A stretch of DNA of 24,014 nt from an uncultured Rickettsiales bacterium (GTDB lineage Bacteria > Pseudomonadota > Alphaproteobacteria > UBA8366). Position numbers and translations under genes: made by a program. The notes beneath the pieces were generated by a model that saw only the letters and a program-made list of their open reading frames with translations, had not been told where the DNA came from and made no database searches. Below are positions 15,040-23,900 of the stretch, in pieces (position 1 is the stretch's first letter; the number at the start of each line of letters is the position of its first letter). The stretch spans positions 1 to 24,014 of the forward strand of contig CAJWTF010000046.1 of assembly GCA_913046825.1 (NCBI GenBank). Direction: 5' to 3'.

Positions 15040-15862
15040 CGTTCTCGTAAGTCTTAATGAAAATGGGTTCGAAAGTACCTGACTGCCGGATACTGATTTG
15101 ACGAGTCCTGGCCAGTTCCAACGTCGCAACAAAGGTCGTCGCGACCGCTGATTTATAGCTCAGCGCATTCCGGATCCCTTCCGGAAGAAAACTCGTCAAG
15201 ACAGTCCAATCCGGAACATCGCCAATGAGGCTGCGCAGCCGTATCAATGCGTCTTCTATGGAGAATACTTCCATTGGGTTAATTTCGTATGTGCTGGCTT
15301 CTTGTCGCTGATGGTGCGCGCCATAGACAGACAACAATTCATAAAGCGACAAATCAAAAACTGATGACCTTATAACAGGCATGCGCTCCGGGTCACCGCG
15401 TCGAAAAAAATCCTGCCCCATTTGCTCACGCGCGAACAATCGCTCAGCAACCTTCCGCATAGCTTCCAGTCGCTGTAATTGGAACGCAAGACGAGCGGCC
15501 AACTCCGCGGCACTCGGCTCATCTTCCCCGCCAGTCGCGGGCAGCAATAACCGCGATTTGAGATAGGCAAGCCAGGCCGCCATCACCAAATAATCCGCAG
15601 CTAACTCTATGCGTAAACGTTGAGCCGCGTTGATAAAGGTCAGATATTGCTCCGCCAATTCCAGAATCGATATTTTCGTCAGATCTACCTTTTGATCCCG
15701 AGCCAGTGTCAGCAAAATATCGATCGGGCCCTCATAGCCATCAATATCAAGCACAAGCTCGTCCGCGCCCGGCTTATAGGGCGGGCGCTCGTCCTCAAAC
15801 GGCTCGTTCTCATTTGCTCCGGCAGGCGCCTCTTCAGATTGGCCTTCGGTCTCTTCCGTCAT
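15032..15862 (-). CDS. scpA: Segregation and condensation protein ScpA
   Basis: A 276-residue kleisin that bridges the SMC heads. An acidic N-terminal extension (1-33) precedes the conserved YEGPIDILLTLARDQKVDLTKISILELAEQYL, the SMC-neck-binding helices with AADYLVMAAWLAYLKSRLLLP, and a C-terminal winged helix (about 215-265, FVATLELARTRQISIRQ). Its ATG overlaps the M50 protease stop by 4 bases, and its own stop overlaps scpB. Coupled expression of ScpA and ScpB fits their fixed complex. Confidence 0.96.
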   Translation of the reverse strand: MTEETEGQSEEAPAGANENEPFEDERPPYKPGADELVLDIDGYEGPIDILLTLARDQKVDLTKISILELAEQYLTFINAAQRLRIELAADYLVMAAWLAYLKSRLLLPATGGEDEPSAAELAARLAFQLQRLEAMRKVAERLFAREQMGQDFFRRGDPERMPVIRSSVFDLSLYELLSVYGAHHQRQEASTYEINPMEVFSIEDALIRLRSLIGDVPDWTVLTSFLPEGIRNALSYKSAVATTFVATLELARTRQISIRQSGTFEPIFIKTYENDG

Positions 15863-16548
15863 CGATGTCCCGTGATATCAATCAACAGGTTATGCAGCCA
15901 AGCAACCGGTTCTCCGATCACGATCCCGACAAGGTTAAAATCCAAATCAAGCTGCCGTATCACCATTGGTACAATGAACAATAAGCCGATCAGAATGAAC
16001 AGTCCGAATCTTTCCATGCGAGCCAAAGGATAAGCTAGAAAGTCGGGTAAGATGCCGACCGCTACCCTGCCCCCATCGAGCGGTGGTAAAGGCAGCATGT
16101 TCAAGACCGCGAGGATGAGGTTCAAATGAATCGAGTTCTCCAAATTTCGGGCCAACCAGATCGCAACATCGGCCGGAAATAAGAATACAAGATGTGCCGC
16201 CATCGCGGATGCCCAGGCGAGGAAAAGATTAGTCACCGGACCCGCTGCCGCCACCAATGCCATATCTCGTTGCGGATGATGGAGTTGCCGCATATCGACC
16301 GGAACCGGCTTAGCCCAACCGAACAAGAAGGGAGAACCCAGGAATACCAGCGAGGCCGGCAGAAGAACCGTACCGAACATATCGACATGTTTCAGTGGGT
16401 TGAAACTAACGCGCCCCAGCATCTTTGCTGTTGGATCGCCAAGACGCCAAGCCACCCAACCATGCGCCGCCTCGTGCAGGGTTATCGCGAAGAGAACCGG
16501 GAGTACCCAAATTGAGGCTGTATGCGCGATAGTCGAGAGATCGGGCAC
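15859..16548 (-). CDS. Site-2 protease family (M50) membrane metalloprotease
   Basis: A 229-residue inner-membrane zinc protease. The zinc motif HEAAH (25-29) lies in the first membrane helix. The second half of the active site, NMLPLPPLDGGR (150-161), supplies the Asp ligand (Asp158). About five to six hydrophobic segments are present, and there is no PDZ domain, so it is the short Rip/SpoIVFB-like type rather than RseP. Intramembrane cleavage of a regulator is the family role; the substrate is unknown. The start is GTG at 16548, 7 bases after the nagZ stop, with AAGG upstream. Its place between nagZ and scpA is common in Alphaproteobacteria. Confidence 0.93.
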   Translation of the reverse strand: MPDLSTIAHTASIWVLPVLFAITLHEAAHGWVAWRLGDPTAKMLGRVSFNPLKHVDMFGTVLLPASLVFLGSPFLFGWAKPVPVDMRQLHHPQRDMALVAAAGPVTNLFLAWASAMAAHLVFLFPADVAIWLARNLENSIHLNLILAVLNMLPLPPLDGGRVAVGILPDFLAYPLARMERFGLFILIGLLFIVPMVIRQLDLDFNLVGIVIGEPVAWLHNLLIDITGHR

Positions 16549-16555
16549 TCTGTGA

Positions 16556-17566
16556 TCAGCCTTGCAGCAATGAAGTCAATTCGTCTTGCAATGCAACCGC
16601 ATCAATATTTTCGGGAGTGGTGGCCACGGCCTCTCTCGCTTTCTCGAAACGCGCGAAAGACGCGTCGCTTACCTGCCCGCTGCCAAGTGCGATTTCTCGC
16701 ATCTGCTCGAGTTCGGCATAGCAATGTAAAACGATGTCGCAACCGGCGGAACGTGTGGCTTCGGCCTTTTCTCTGTCGCCGCCGGATAATGCTGCCATTG
16801 TCACGTCATCGCTGACGATCAATCCCTCAAATCCGATATAACCACGGACAACTTCCTCAATGATCGTGGGTGATGTGGTCGCCGGTCGTTCGGCATCAAT
16901 TTGCGGAAACAAAATATGCGCGGTCATCGCAAGTGGCATATCGGCGAGTCCCTTGAAGGGTGCGAAATCCGTCGCCTCCAACTGATCGCGCGGCAAGTCG
17001 ACACTCGGTAACTCCTTATGACTGTCTGCCATTGCCCGTCCATGCCCCGGCACGTGTTTGATCATCGGTAAGACCCCACCGGCCATCAACCCTTCGGCAA
17101 ATGCCCGGGCGACTGAGACCACCAGTTCCGGGTTCCCGCCGAAAGAACGGTCGCCGATGACGTCATGCGCACCTGGAATGGAAAGATCGAGGACTGGCGC
17201 ACAATCAACGTCGATCCCGAGATCGGTTAATTCGGCGGCGAACAACCGCGCATTAACCCAGGCCGCTCGCTTCGCCGCATCCATGTCTATCAATGCGAGG
17301 TCGCCGAAAACCTTGGCGGGCGGCGCCTCTCGCCATTGCGGCGGCGTCAACCGAGCGACTCTGCCGCCTTCCTGATCGATAAGGATTGGGGCGTCGTCCC
17401 GCCCGACACAATCCCGCAGGGAAGATGTGAGAGCCCGAATTTGAGCCGGCGTGCCAATGTTATCGGCAAAAAGGATAAATCCGAATGGGTCAGTTTCCTG
17501 GAAAAACGAGATTTCCGCTTCGGTCAATTCCAAGCCCGCGCAGGTAAATATGGTGGCTACAGTCAT
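16556..17566 (-). CDS. nagZ: Beta-N-acetylhexosaminidase NagZ
   Basis: A 336-residue cytoplasmic glycoside hydrolase of family 3 that removes GlcNAc from anhydro-muropeptides during cell-wall recycling. The barrel motifs are IDQEGGRV (63-70), the catalytic loop KHVPGHGRAMADSH (170-183) with the His/Asp pair that acts as acid/base, and the nucleophile motif VSDDVTM (251-257). Length is standard. It starts 4 bases after the SPOR gene stop. Loss of NagZ affects AmpC-type beta-lactamase induction in some bacteria, but no such genes are seen here. Confidence 0.96.
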   Translation of the reverse strand: MTVATIFTCAGLELTEAEISFFQETDPFGFILFADNIGTPAQIRALTSSLRDCVGRDDAPILIDQEGGRVARLTPPQWREAPPAKVFGDLALIDMDAAKRAAWVNARLFAAELTDLGIDVDCAPVLDLSIPGAHDVIGDRSFGGNPELVVSVARAFAEGLMAGGVLPMIKHVPGHGRAMADSHKELPSVDLPRDQLEATDFAPFKGLADMPLAMTAHILFPQIDAERPATTSPTIIEEVVRGYIGFEGLIVSDDVTMAALSGGDREKAEATRSAGCDIVLHCYAELEQMREIALGSGQVSDASFARFEKAREAVATTPENIDAVALQDELTSLLQG

Positions 17567-17570
17567 GTTC

Positions 17571-18638
17571 CTACTTTCGTCTGACGACGAAGCAACCTTG
17601 CTTGCGCCGTTTCAATGCATCGCAAAAACGTTTAGCCGCTCCTGAATCCGCAAATGGTCCGGACTGCACGCGATAATACACGCCTTTCTTCGGCACGTTC
17701 GCACGCTCCACCGAAAGCTTCCTTCCACGCAATATATCAGGGTTTTTCTTTTTTGCGCCGCCCCAGGCACGCTCCGCCGCGGATGCCGAACGCAACGCAC
17801 CCAATTGAATATAATAACCTTTCGCCGTTGATGGCGTCGGTTGGCGTTTTGGTCGTGGCGATGGTTTCACAACTTTTGGCGCTGATTTTTTCAGCTGTGG
17901 TATTGCCGGTGCTTTGCTTACTGACGGCCTCACTGTAGGCGTCTTCAATGCCGGAGGTGGCGGCGGCACTGGTTTGACTTCCGTTGCCGTCGGACTCTTC
18001 TTCTCGGGTGTCAAACGAATGGGAACGCTCGGTGTTTGAGATTCCGCGATCTTTGCCGTCTCCGTTATCGGAGATTTCTCACCGACTTCCGATGCTGAAC
18101 CAGGTGCGGGTAGAGGTGGAGGTGCATCTTTTTGGGCCAAGTCGAGGGCTTTCTTAAGGGCTTCATTAGCAGTCCGCGGCCGAGCCTCATTCGATGATGC
18201 TACTGCCGGTTTTTCTATTGCCGCGGGTTTTTCCGTATTTGGCAATTTCGTTGCGACCGACGGCTTTGGATCCTCGGGCGGAAGTTCCGTTGGTTGTTCC
18301 GCAGGAGGCAGCAGGCGTTCGACCTTCTGGTCGTCTTCTCGTTGTTCCAAAGTATTGAAGACATACTTGTCACGATTGGGCACATCCACCCCACCCGGAT
18401 TGGAGGGCTGCGCCTTCAAAGCGCCTTTTGGACGAAGTAATGGCGCAGCATCTTCACTTCCTTCGAGGATCCCCTGGTTGTAGGCATACCAAGTGACCGC
18501 ACCAAATCCAACCATTGCAACGAATGCTCCGACAGCCGGGATCGCCTTGTTAATACGCCGGGTGGCACTCCGGTCTCGGATGACATCTTGATCGAGTGCG
18601 GCGAGTTCCTCGCGAAGCTTGTCCGAACGCCGTGCCAT
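17571..18638 (-). CDS. SPOR-domain membrane protein
   Basis: A 355-residue bitopic envelope protein. It has a short charged cytoplasmic N-terminus, one membrane helix (about 33-53), a long Pro/Lys/Glu-rich low-complexity periplasmic linker (about 75-270) and a C-terminal SPOR domain (about 274-355, starting GYYIQLGALRS and with YYRVQSGPFADSGAAKRFC). SPOR domains bind denuded glycan strands at the division site, so a role in septal peptidoglycan work is likely. It lies between argS and nagZ, a conserved order. The ATG overlaps the argS stop in TGATG. Confidence 0.93.
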   Translation of the reverse strand: MARRSDKLREELAALDQDVIRDRSATRRINKAIPAVGAFVAMVGFGAVTWYAYNQGILEGSEDAAPLLRPKGALKAQPSNPGGVDVPNRDKYVFNTLEQREDDQKVERLLPPAEQPTELPPEDPKPSVATKLPNTEKPAAIEKPAVASSNEARPRTANEALKKALDLAQKDAPPPLPAPGSASEVGEKSPITETAKIAESQTPSVPIRLTPEKKSPTATEVKPVPPPPPALKTPTVRPSVSKAPAIPQLKKSAPKVVKPSPRPKRQPTPSTAKGYYIQLGALRSASAAERAWGGAKKKNPDILRGRKLSVERANVPKKGVYYRVQSGPFADSGAAKRFCDALKRRKQGCFVVRRK

Positions 18639-20395
18639 CAGCGCATTTCCTCCACAGCCTCGACGCCGAATACCGCCAGACCGGATGCAATCACGATCTG
18701 TGTCGCCCGCGCCAACGCCAGGCGTGCCCGCGTCAGTTCGCCCGCATCACCACGCACCATACGCAAGGACGGATCCTCACGGCTACCCTTGGTCCAGAGC
18801 CCATGGAAGGCGGCCGCTAAATCGTACATGTAAAACGCCAAGCGATGAGGCTCATGAGCTTCAGCAGCGCTTTCAAGAGTTCGCGGCCAAGCAGCGATCA
18901 CCTTAATCAGATTGAGTTCAGCATCGTCCTTCAACAAAGCCAAATTCGCGGCCGCCAACGCGCCAGTCGCCGTATTCAATTCCGGAAGAGCTTCCGCCGC
19001 CATCCGCATCACGGAATGACAGCGCGCATGGGCATATTGCACGTAGAACACTGGATTTTCGCGAGATTGTTCCCGAACGACAGCAAGATCGAAATCAAGT
19101 GGCGCGTCATTTTTGCGCGTAAGCATAATAAATCGCACGACACCGGAGCCGACCTCGTTCACCAAATCGCGCAAGGTCACGAAGTTACCGGCTCGCTTCG
19201 ACATGCGAATCAGTTCGCCATTTTCCATCAAGCGAACAATCTGGCAAATCTTCACATCCAGATGAGCGCCCTGCTCCGTCACCGCATCTGTCGCGGCGAC
19301 CATCCGTTTGACGTACCCGCCGTGGTCCGCCCCCCAGACGTCGATCAATTCACCATAGCCGCGTAAGTATTTATCGCGATGATAGGCGATATCGGACGCG
19401 AAATAGGTCCAGCTACCATCTGACTTCTTCAATGGCCGATCGACATCATCCTTGAATTCAGTAGATTTGAAAAGCGTCTGTGGACGCGGCTCCCAATCGT
19501 CCGGCTTCTTGCCTTTGGGTGGTTCAAGAACACCCGTATAGACCAGCTCTCGCGATTCCAGGTTTTTGAGCACTTCATCTACCCGACCGGCCTCCACCAG
19601 TTTCTGCTCAGACGTAAATACATCATGTCGGACGTCCAAGGTCGCCAGATCAGAGCGCACGATATCCATCATTGCATCGATGGCGAACTCGCGGAATGGC
19701 GCCAACCAATCGTCCTCTGGTGCACTTTTCCAGCGCCCCCCATCCCGCGTAGCCAAAGCTTCGCCGACGGGAATCATATATTCGCCTGGATATAAACCCT
19801 CCGGGATTTCACCGATGTCCTCGCCCAAAGCTTCGCGATAGCGCAAATGAGCGGAACGGGCCAAAGCATCGACCTGTGCGCCCGCATCGTTGATGTAATA
19901 TTCGCGGCAAACGTCGTAACCAACCTTCTCCAGTAAGGAGGCCAATGCATCTCCGAAAACGGTCCCTCTCGCATGACCGATATGCAACGGGCCAGTCGGA
20001 TTGGCGGAGACATACTCAACGTTCACTTTACCGCCCGCGCCAATGTCGGATTCGCCGAACGCATCGCCCTTCTTCAATACTTCGCCGAGTACGGCGTGCC
20101 ACATCGTTGGATCAAGGCGCAGGTTGATGAAACCGGGTCCGGCGATTTCAACATCGGATACACTGTCGTCTTGGCGTAATATTTCTGCTAATTTTTCAGC
20201 CAAATCGCGTGGCTTCATGCCAGCAGGCTTGGCCAACACCATCGCCGCGTTAGTCGCCAAATCGCCATGGTCGGCCTCTCGCGGCGGCTCAACGGAAACA
20301 CGCGATGTATCGATCTCCTTCGGCACGACGCCATCGCTTGCGAGAGCCGCAATCGCATCAACAATCCGCCCACGGTATTCAGAAAAGAGGTTCAT
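18638..20395 (-). CDS. argS: Arginyl-tRNA synthetase
   Basis: A 585-residue class I synthetase that charges tRNA-Arg. It has the N-terminal Add-1 tRNA-elbow domain (1-100), the catalytic start [17 protein letters not shown] with HIGH at 138-141, and a KMSKS-like loop reading RMSKRAGNF (from 397). It ends in the DALR anticodon-binding domain ([15 protein letters not shown] onward to EEMR). The ATG overlaps the dgt stop in TGATG. Length and domain order are normal. Confidence 0.97.
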   Translation of the reverse strand: MNLFSEYRGRIVDAIAALASDGVVPKEIDTSRVSVEPPREADHGDLATNAAMVLAKPAGMKPRDLAEKLAEILRQDDSVSDVEIAGPGFINLRLDPTMWHAVLGEVLKKGDAFGESDIGAGGKVNVEYVSANPTGPLHIGHARGTVFGDALASLLEKVGYDVCREYYINDAGAQVDALARSAHLRYREALGEDIGEIPEGLYPGEYMIPVGEALATRDGGRWKSAPEDDWLAPFREFAIDAMMDIVRSDLATLDVRHDVFTSEQKLVEAGRVDEVLKNLESRELVYTGVLEPPKGKKPDDWEPRPQTLFKSTEFKDDVDRPLKKSDGSWTYFASDIAYHRDKYLRGYGELIDVWGADHGGYVKRMVAATDAVTEQGAHLDVKICQIVRLMENGELIRMSKRAGNFVTLRDLVNEVGSGVVRFIMLTRKNDAPLDFDLAVVREQSRENPVFYVQYAHARCHSVMRMAAEALPELNTATGALAAANLALLKDDAELNLIKVIAAWPRTLESAAEAHEPHRLAFYMYDLAAAFHGLWTKGSREDPSLRMVRGDAGELTRARLALARATQIVIASGLAVFGVEAVEEMR

Positions 20396-21570
20396 CAGAC
20401 TCTGGCATCCACCTTAAAATACGCGTCGTGACATTTGAGCGCATAATTATCTGTCATCCCGGCGATATAATCTGCGACAATTCGTGCCACCGAAGTGGCA
20501 TCGCCGTTATCGGCTAGATTGAGCCATTCGACCGGCATGTCAGTGGGTGTCTCCATGAAATGCACGAACAGGTCTCTGATGACCCGCTTTGCCTTGTCGA
20601 CTTCCCGCATGACGCTATGATGGCGGTACATATGACGGAATAGAAAGTCTTTCAAGGCGCGGTCTTTCGCACTCATGTCTGCTGAAAAAGCGACGATGGA
20701 GCGACGCAGATTTCGAACTTCAGCCGCACTTCCCGGCTTATCCTCCAATAATCGTCGTTCGGCCTCACTGAGAACGTCTTCGACCATATCTCCGATCAAG
20801 CGCCGGACCGATTCGAAGATAATGCGACTTTCCTCCACGTCGGCGTATTGGTGACGCACCTTTGCAAAAGTCTCCGCTACATGCGGAACATCAGAAAAAT
20901 CTGATATGGAAAATGTATCAGCACGCAATCCGTCGTCGATGTCATGATTATCATAGGCAATATCATCGGCTATGGCCGCCACTTGAGCCTCAGGTCCGGC
21001 GAATTTATCCAGTTTCAGATCGTGTCCTTCGCAGTAGTGAAGAATAGATTGCGGCACAGAAGTCTCATGTTTGTGGAAACCGGTGAGCGGACCATTGTGT
21101 TTCACCACCCCTTCCAGGGTTTCCCAAGTCAGATTCAGACCATCGAAAGCCGCGTAGCGTTGCTCCAGCGAGACTAGAATTCGTAAAGTCTGTTCGTTGT
21201 GATCGAAACCGCCATATGGCTCCATGACTTCATTCAGGGCCATCTCCCCCGCATGACCGAATGGCGGATGTCCAAAATCGTGCGCCAGCGCCAACGCCTC
21301 GGTCAGATCCTCATCCAGACCAAGACTGCGCGCCATGCTGCGGGCGACCTGAGCCACTTCGATGCTGTGAGTCAGGCGGGTTCTAAAGTGATCGCCATGG
21401 GGGGAAATGAAGACCTGGGTCTTATGTTTCAAGCGCCGAAAAGCGGTCGAGTGGATGATCCTGTCGCGGTCGCGCTGGAAACAACTGCGACGGCGGCTTT
21501 CGGCTTCGGAATGCAGCCGACCGCGGCTATCTTCCGGCCGCGTCGCAAAAGGCGCTGGGGTTTGCAACAT
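20395..21570 (-). CDS. dgt: Deoxyguanosinetriphosphate triphosphohydrolase-like protein
   Basis: A 391-residue HD-domain dNTP triphosphohydrolase of the type common in Alphaproteobacteria, which cleaves dNTP to nucleoside plus tripolyphosphate. The N-terminal [24 protein letters not shown] is characteristic. Metal ligands are His68 ([13 protein letters not shown]), His97-Asp98 ([15 protein letters not shown]) and the later Asp in [11 protein letters not shown] chose the ATG at 21570 because family members start 10-20 residues before SRGRLH. An ATG at 21591 and a TTG at 21606 are also in frame, and none has a clear ribosome binding site. First gene of the long minus-strand run, divergent from erpA. 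Confidence 0.93.
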   Translation of the reverse strand: MLQTPAPFATRPEDSRGRLHSEAESRRRSCFQRDRDRIIHSTAFRRLKHKTQVFISPHGDHFRTRLTHSIEVAQVARSMARSLGLDEDLTEALALAHDFGHPPFGHAGEMALNEVMEPYGGFDHNEQTLRILVSLEQRYAAFDGLNLTWETLEGVVKHNGPLTGFHKHETSVPQSILHYCEGHDLKLDKFAGPEAQVAAIADDIAYDNHDIDDGLRADTFSISDFSDVPHVAETFAKVRHQYADVEESRIIFESVRRLIGDMVEDVLSEAERRLLEDKPGSAAEVRNLRRSIVAFSADMSAKDRALKDFLFRHMYRHHSVMREVDKAKRVIRDLFVHFMETPTDMPVEWLNLADNGDATSVARIVADYIAGMTDNYALKCHDAYFKVDARV

Positions 21571-21690
21571 GGCTGCACAATATCTGCGCATACGTTCAAA
21601 TAGCAATGCCAGATTTAGTTTGAAAATCTATATGAAATCCCCATGCTAAAGGTTTAAACTTTAAGACAATGATAGTCATGGGGTTCCAGC

Positions 21691-22056
21691 ATGGATGTAT
21701 TCGCATCTGAAGTTACCAAACCGCAAGATCGCGCGGTGTCGATTAGCGCATCGGCGGTCAAACGCCTGAACGAAATATTCGAAGCCGAAGGCAAGCCACA
21801 TATGATGCTGCGGGTGACGGTCTCGGGTGGCGGATGTTCCGGGTTCCAATACGGTTTCGACTTCGCTGAGGATGAGAATGGTGATGATTTTATTTTTGAG
21901 CGCGACGGTATCAAGGTTGTCGTCGACGATACCTCGCTCGACTACCTCGCCGGATCAGAGATCGATTTCGTGACCGAGATGGTCGGCTCGGCTTTTCAAA
22001 TTAACAATCCAAACGCGACGTCGGGATGCGGATGTGGTGCGTCATTTTCAATGTAA
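21691..22056 (+). CDS. erpA: Iron-sulfur cluster insertion protein ErpA
   Basis: A 121-residue A-type Fe-S carrier that hands clusters to target enzymes. The three cluster-binding cysteines are present: Cys49 in VSGGGCSGFQYGF, and Cys113 and Cys115 in SGCGCGASF. The segment LDYLAGSEIDFV is conserved. The back-to-back arrangement with dgt is typical of Alphaproteobacteria, and no isc or suf genes lie beside it. The ATG at 21691 has only GGGG 9 bases upstream. The 120-bp gap to dgt contains GTTTAAAC at 21652-21659 but no promoter I can defend. An intrinsic terminator follows at 22082. Confidence 0.96.
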   Translation: MDVFASEVTKPQDRAVSISASAVKRLNEIFEAEGKPHMMLRVTVSGGGCSGFQYGFDFAEDENGDDFIFERDGIKVVVDDTSLDYLAGSEIDFVTEMVGSAFQINNPNATSGCGCGASFSM

Positions 22057-22081
22057 CGACCTTCGATCCGTGCTAAAAAGT

Positions 22082-22102
22082 GGCCCGCATCGCGGGCCTT
22101 TT
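22082..22102 (+). terminator. Intrinsic terminator of erpA
   Basis: GGCCCGC-ATC-GCGGGCC is a perfect 7-bp G+C stem with a 3-base loop, followed by TTTT, 25 bases after the erpA stop. It ends just before the ribosome binding site of xth, so xth either has a promoter of its own nearby or depends on read-through. Confidence 0.85.
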
Positions 22103-22121
22103 CCGTTTGGGAGACAATGTT

Positions 22122-22901
22122 TTGAAAATCGCAACTTTCAACGTGAACTCGATTAAGGCGCGCCTCCCTCGCGTGCTGGAATGGCTGGATGAAGCAGCTC
22201 CTGACGTCGCACTCCTGCAGGAAGTAAAGACCGTCGACGATCAGTTCCCGCGCCTCGAGATCGAAGATAAAGGCTACAACATTGAGACCCACGGGCAAAA
22301 ATCCTACAATGGAGTTGCCATCCTCTCAAAGCGGCCGATAGAAGACGTCTCGCGTGGCTTACCTGGAAACCCAGATGACGAACAAGCCCGCTATATCGAA
22401 GGCACAATCGACGGCATTCACGTCGCCTCGATCTATTTACCGAACGGCAACCCGACGCCAGGCGACAAGTTCGACTACAAACTGGAATGGATGGACCGGC
22501 TCGTAGCCCATGTCCGTGACAGTTTGCTGCCCCTGGAAATGCCCTTTGTGCTCGGCGGTGACTACAATATTTGTCCGACTGACGACGACGTCTATGATCC
22601 TGTCGGCTGGGCCGATGATGCGCTCTGCCGCCCGGAGTCACGATCCCGATTCCGGGCACTGTTGAACTTAGGACTGACCGAAGCCTGGCGAGCACTCCAT
22701 CATGAGGTTGGCGCCTATAGTTTTTGGGATTATCAGGCCGGCCGCTGGCAGCGCGACGAAGGTGTGCGGATCGATCACTTCCTGCTTTCACCACAGGCCG
22801 CTGACCTATTGAGCCAGTGCGAAATTGACCGTACACCACGAGGCAAGCAAAAGGCTTCGGATCACACACCCGTTTGGTGTAATATCGCGGAGACAGCGTA
22901 A
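22122..22901 (+). CDS. xth: Exodeoxyribonuclease III
   Basis: A 259-residue AP endonuclease / 3'-5' exonuclease of the ExoIII family in base-excision repair. The motifs are MKIATFNVNSIKARL, LLQEVK with the metal ligand Glu34, NGVAIL, GGDYNICPTD with Asp147 and Asn149, RIDHFLLS, and the catalytic pair Asp247-His248 in SDHTPVW. The start is TTG at 22122, set by GGGAGAC at 22109-22115 and by the family N-terminus. An in-frame GTG at 22080 lies at the terminator and is rejected. It is convergent with the broken HAD gene, only 12 bp apart. Confidence 0.95.
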   Translation: MKIATFNVNSIKARLPRVLEWLDEAAPDVALLQEVKTVDDQFPRLEIEDKGYNIETHGQKSYNGVAILSKRPIEDVSRGLPGNPDDEQARYIEGTIDGIHVASIYLPNGNPTPGDKFDYKLEWMDRLVAHVRDSLLPLEMPFVLGGDYNICPTDDDVYDPVGWADDALCRPESRSRFRALLNLGLTEAWRALHHEVGAYSFWDYQAGRWQRDEGVRIDHFLLSPQAADLLSQCEIDRTPRGKQKASDHTPVWCNIAETA

Positions 22902-22913
22902 CGCCGTCTAGGC

Positions 22914-23556
22914 TTAACGAAACACAAGCTCAGGGATGGCACAAATTTCCGTCAATGCGTCGACCGCCCATTCACCTGTCTGAACGGCGCCGGCACCCCC
23001 TTTCACCCTGACGAACTGGCCACCCACCGAGAGTGCGGCGGCTTTGTCATCATCTCCATCTCCGATGGCGAGGAGTGTCTCAGGGGCGTGCCCGTTTCGC
23101 GCGAGAATATCCACATAATGTTGCGGTTTGCCCGTGGGATCGCCCAAAACATCAACAAATCGATCTTCAAGACCGATCCGCCGAACCGTCTCGCGAAGCG
23201 GTACTTGGGGCGTTCCGGATACCACGAAACAATCGATTCTTTGGGGCCTCAGCCAATCTAAAAAAGGCCCCGGCCCCTGGAACCTCGGGGCATGCCGCGA
23301 TGGCATCTTCGCAAGCACGTGAATATCGCTCTGCCAGCTCCTCACCGCTTGGTGTATCAATACCAAGTGCGCGCGCTCTCTCTGCGAAAAGTGCACATCC
23401 GCTGAAGCGCGTCATTGTTGGAAAATCACGAATAATGTCCCGGAATATCTCGTCGCCGCGCTCAATACCCCGCACGGCGACAAAATAGGCTTCATGCTTG
23501 ATGGAAACAGACTGGCGGATCGTACCGTCGAAATCGAAGACGACGCAGCGAATCAT
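22914..23556 (-). pseudogene. HAD-family phosphatase gene interrupted by a one-base frameshift
   Basis: Two overlapping minus-strand frames together make one HAD hydrolase of about 213 residues. The first (from the ATG at 23556) holds the catalytic DFDGT (Asp8-Asp10) and the helical cap. The second holds FLDWL, motif II VVSGTP, the Lys loop GKPQHY and motif IV IGDGDDD. They switch at a run of six T (minus strand; A-run at 23260-23265): removing one T joins PGAGAF to LDWLRPQRIDCF smoothly. As given, the first frame ends at 23167 without motifs II-IV. This is either a true inactivating indel or a homopolymer sequencing error. The ATG overlaps the cupin stop (ATGA), so the pair was built as one unit. 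The order cupin then HAD copies the tail of some long NeuB-type synthases. Substrate unknown; a sugar phosphate is likely. Confidence 0.8.
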
Positions 23557-23888
23557 GCGATCCCGCTATCCCCGAATACTTCAGGCAATTGAAAACGGCC
23601 CCAATGGTCAACGACTGTCTTTCGTTCGCTGCGTTCCATCCGGTTGATGGCTTTATCTCTGTAGTAAGAATCTCCGGAGACGTCTCGGGTCGAGATTTCT
23701 TCGAATACAACACCGGTATCAGTCCAGAAACTGTGCCAAGTTCCAGGTTGCACTAGGCAAATTTGTCCGGGCCCAAGGATGCTGTGCTTACCATCAACTT
23801 GGATATGCAATTGGCCGAACAGAACCTGGAAGGTTTCGTCCTTTAGCTTGTGGAAATGTTCGGGATGCCGTTGCCCCGGCAATTGCAC
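23553..23888 (-). CDS. Cupin-domain protein, NeuB-tail type; 5' end uncertain
   Basis: A 111-residue single-domain cupin. Motif 1 fits exactly: Gly5, His11, His13, Glu18 and Gly25 in G(x5)HxH(x4)E(x6)G. Motif 2 reads GQICLVQPGTWH. The segments TDTGVVFEEIST, YYRDKAINRMERSERKTVVDHWG and the opening VQLPGQRHPEHFHKLKDETF resemble the cupin found at the C-terminus of some sialic/legionaminic acid synthase-like proteins, so a role in nonulosonate or related surface-sugar synthesis is inferred. The GTG at 23888 is only the best available start: the frame stays open to a TAG at 23924-23922 and KINQKIL just upstream looks like more of the domain. The gene may therefore be a severed piece of a longer one. 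Its upstream edge falls where base composition changes sharply. Confidence 0.7.
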   Translation of the reverse strand: MQLPGQRHPEHFHKLKDETFQVLFGQLHIQVDGKHSILGPGQICLVQPGTWHSFWTDTGVVFEEISTRDVSGDSYYRDKAINRMERSERKTVVDHWGRFQLPEVFGDSGIA

Positions 23889-23900
23889 CAGGATCTTCTG

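Noticed and set aside
15040..15132. Longer ScpB from an upstream frame opening
   Set aside because: The extension lies wholly inside scpA and does not resemble ScpB, which starts at MDRFQQIRL.
21643..21670. GTTTAAAC core in the dgt-erpA gap as an Fe-S regulator site
   Set aside because: The perfect part is only 8 bp in AT-rich DNA, and it does not match a site I can name.
22080..22121. GTG start for xth 14 codons upstream
   Set aside because: The GTG lies at the edge of the erpA terminator hairpin, and the extra residues have no family match. The TTG at 22122 follows GGGAGAC and gives the standard N-terminus.
22153..22869. Long minus-strand frame (238 codons) opposite xth
   Set aside because: It is antisense to all ExoIII catalytic motifs, and its Arg/Ser/Cys-rich content is typical of a shadow frame.
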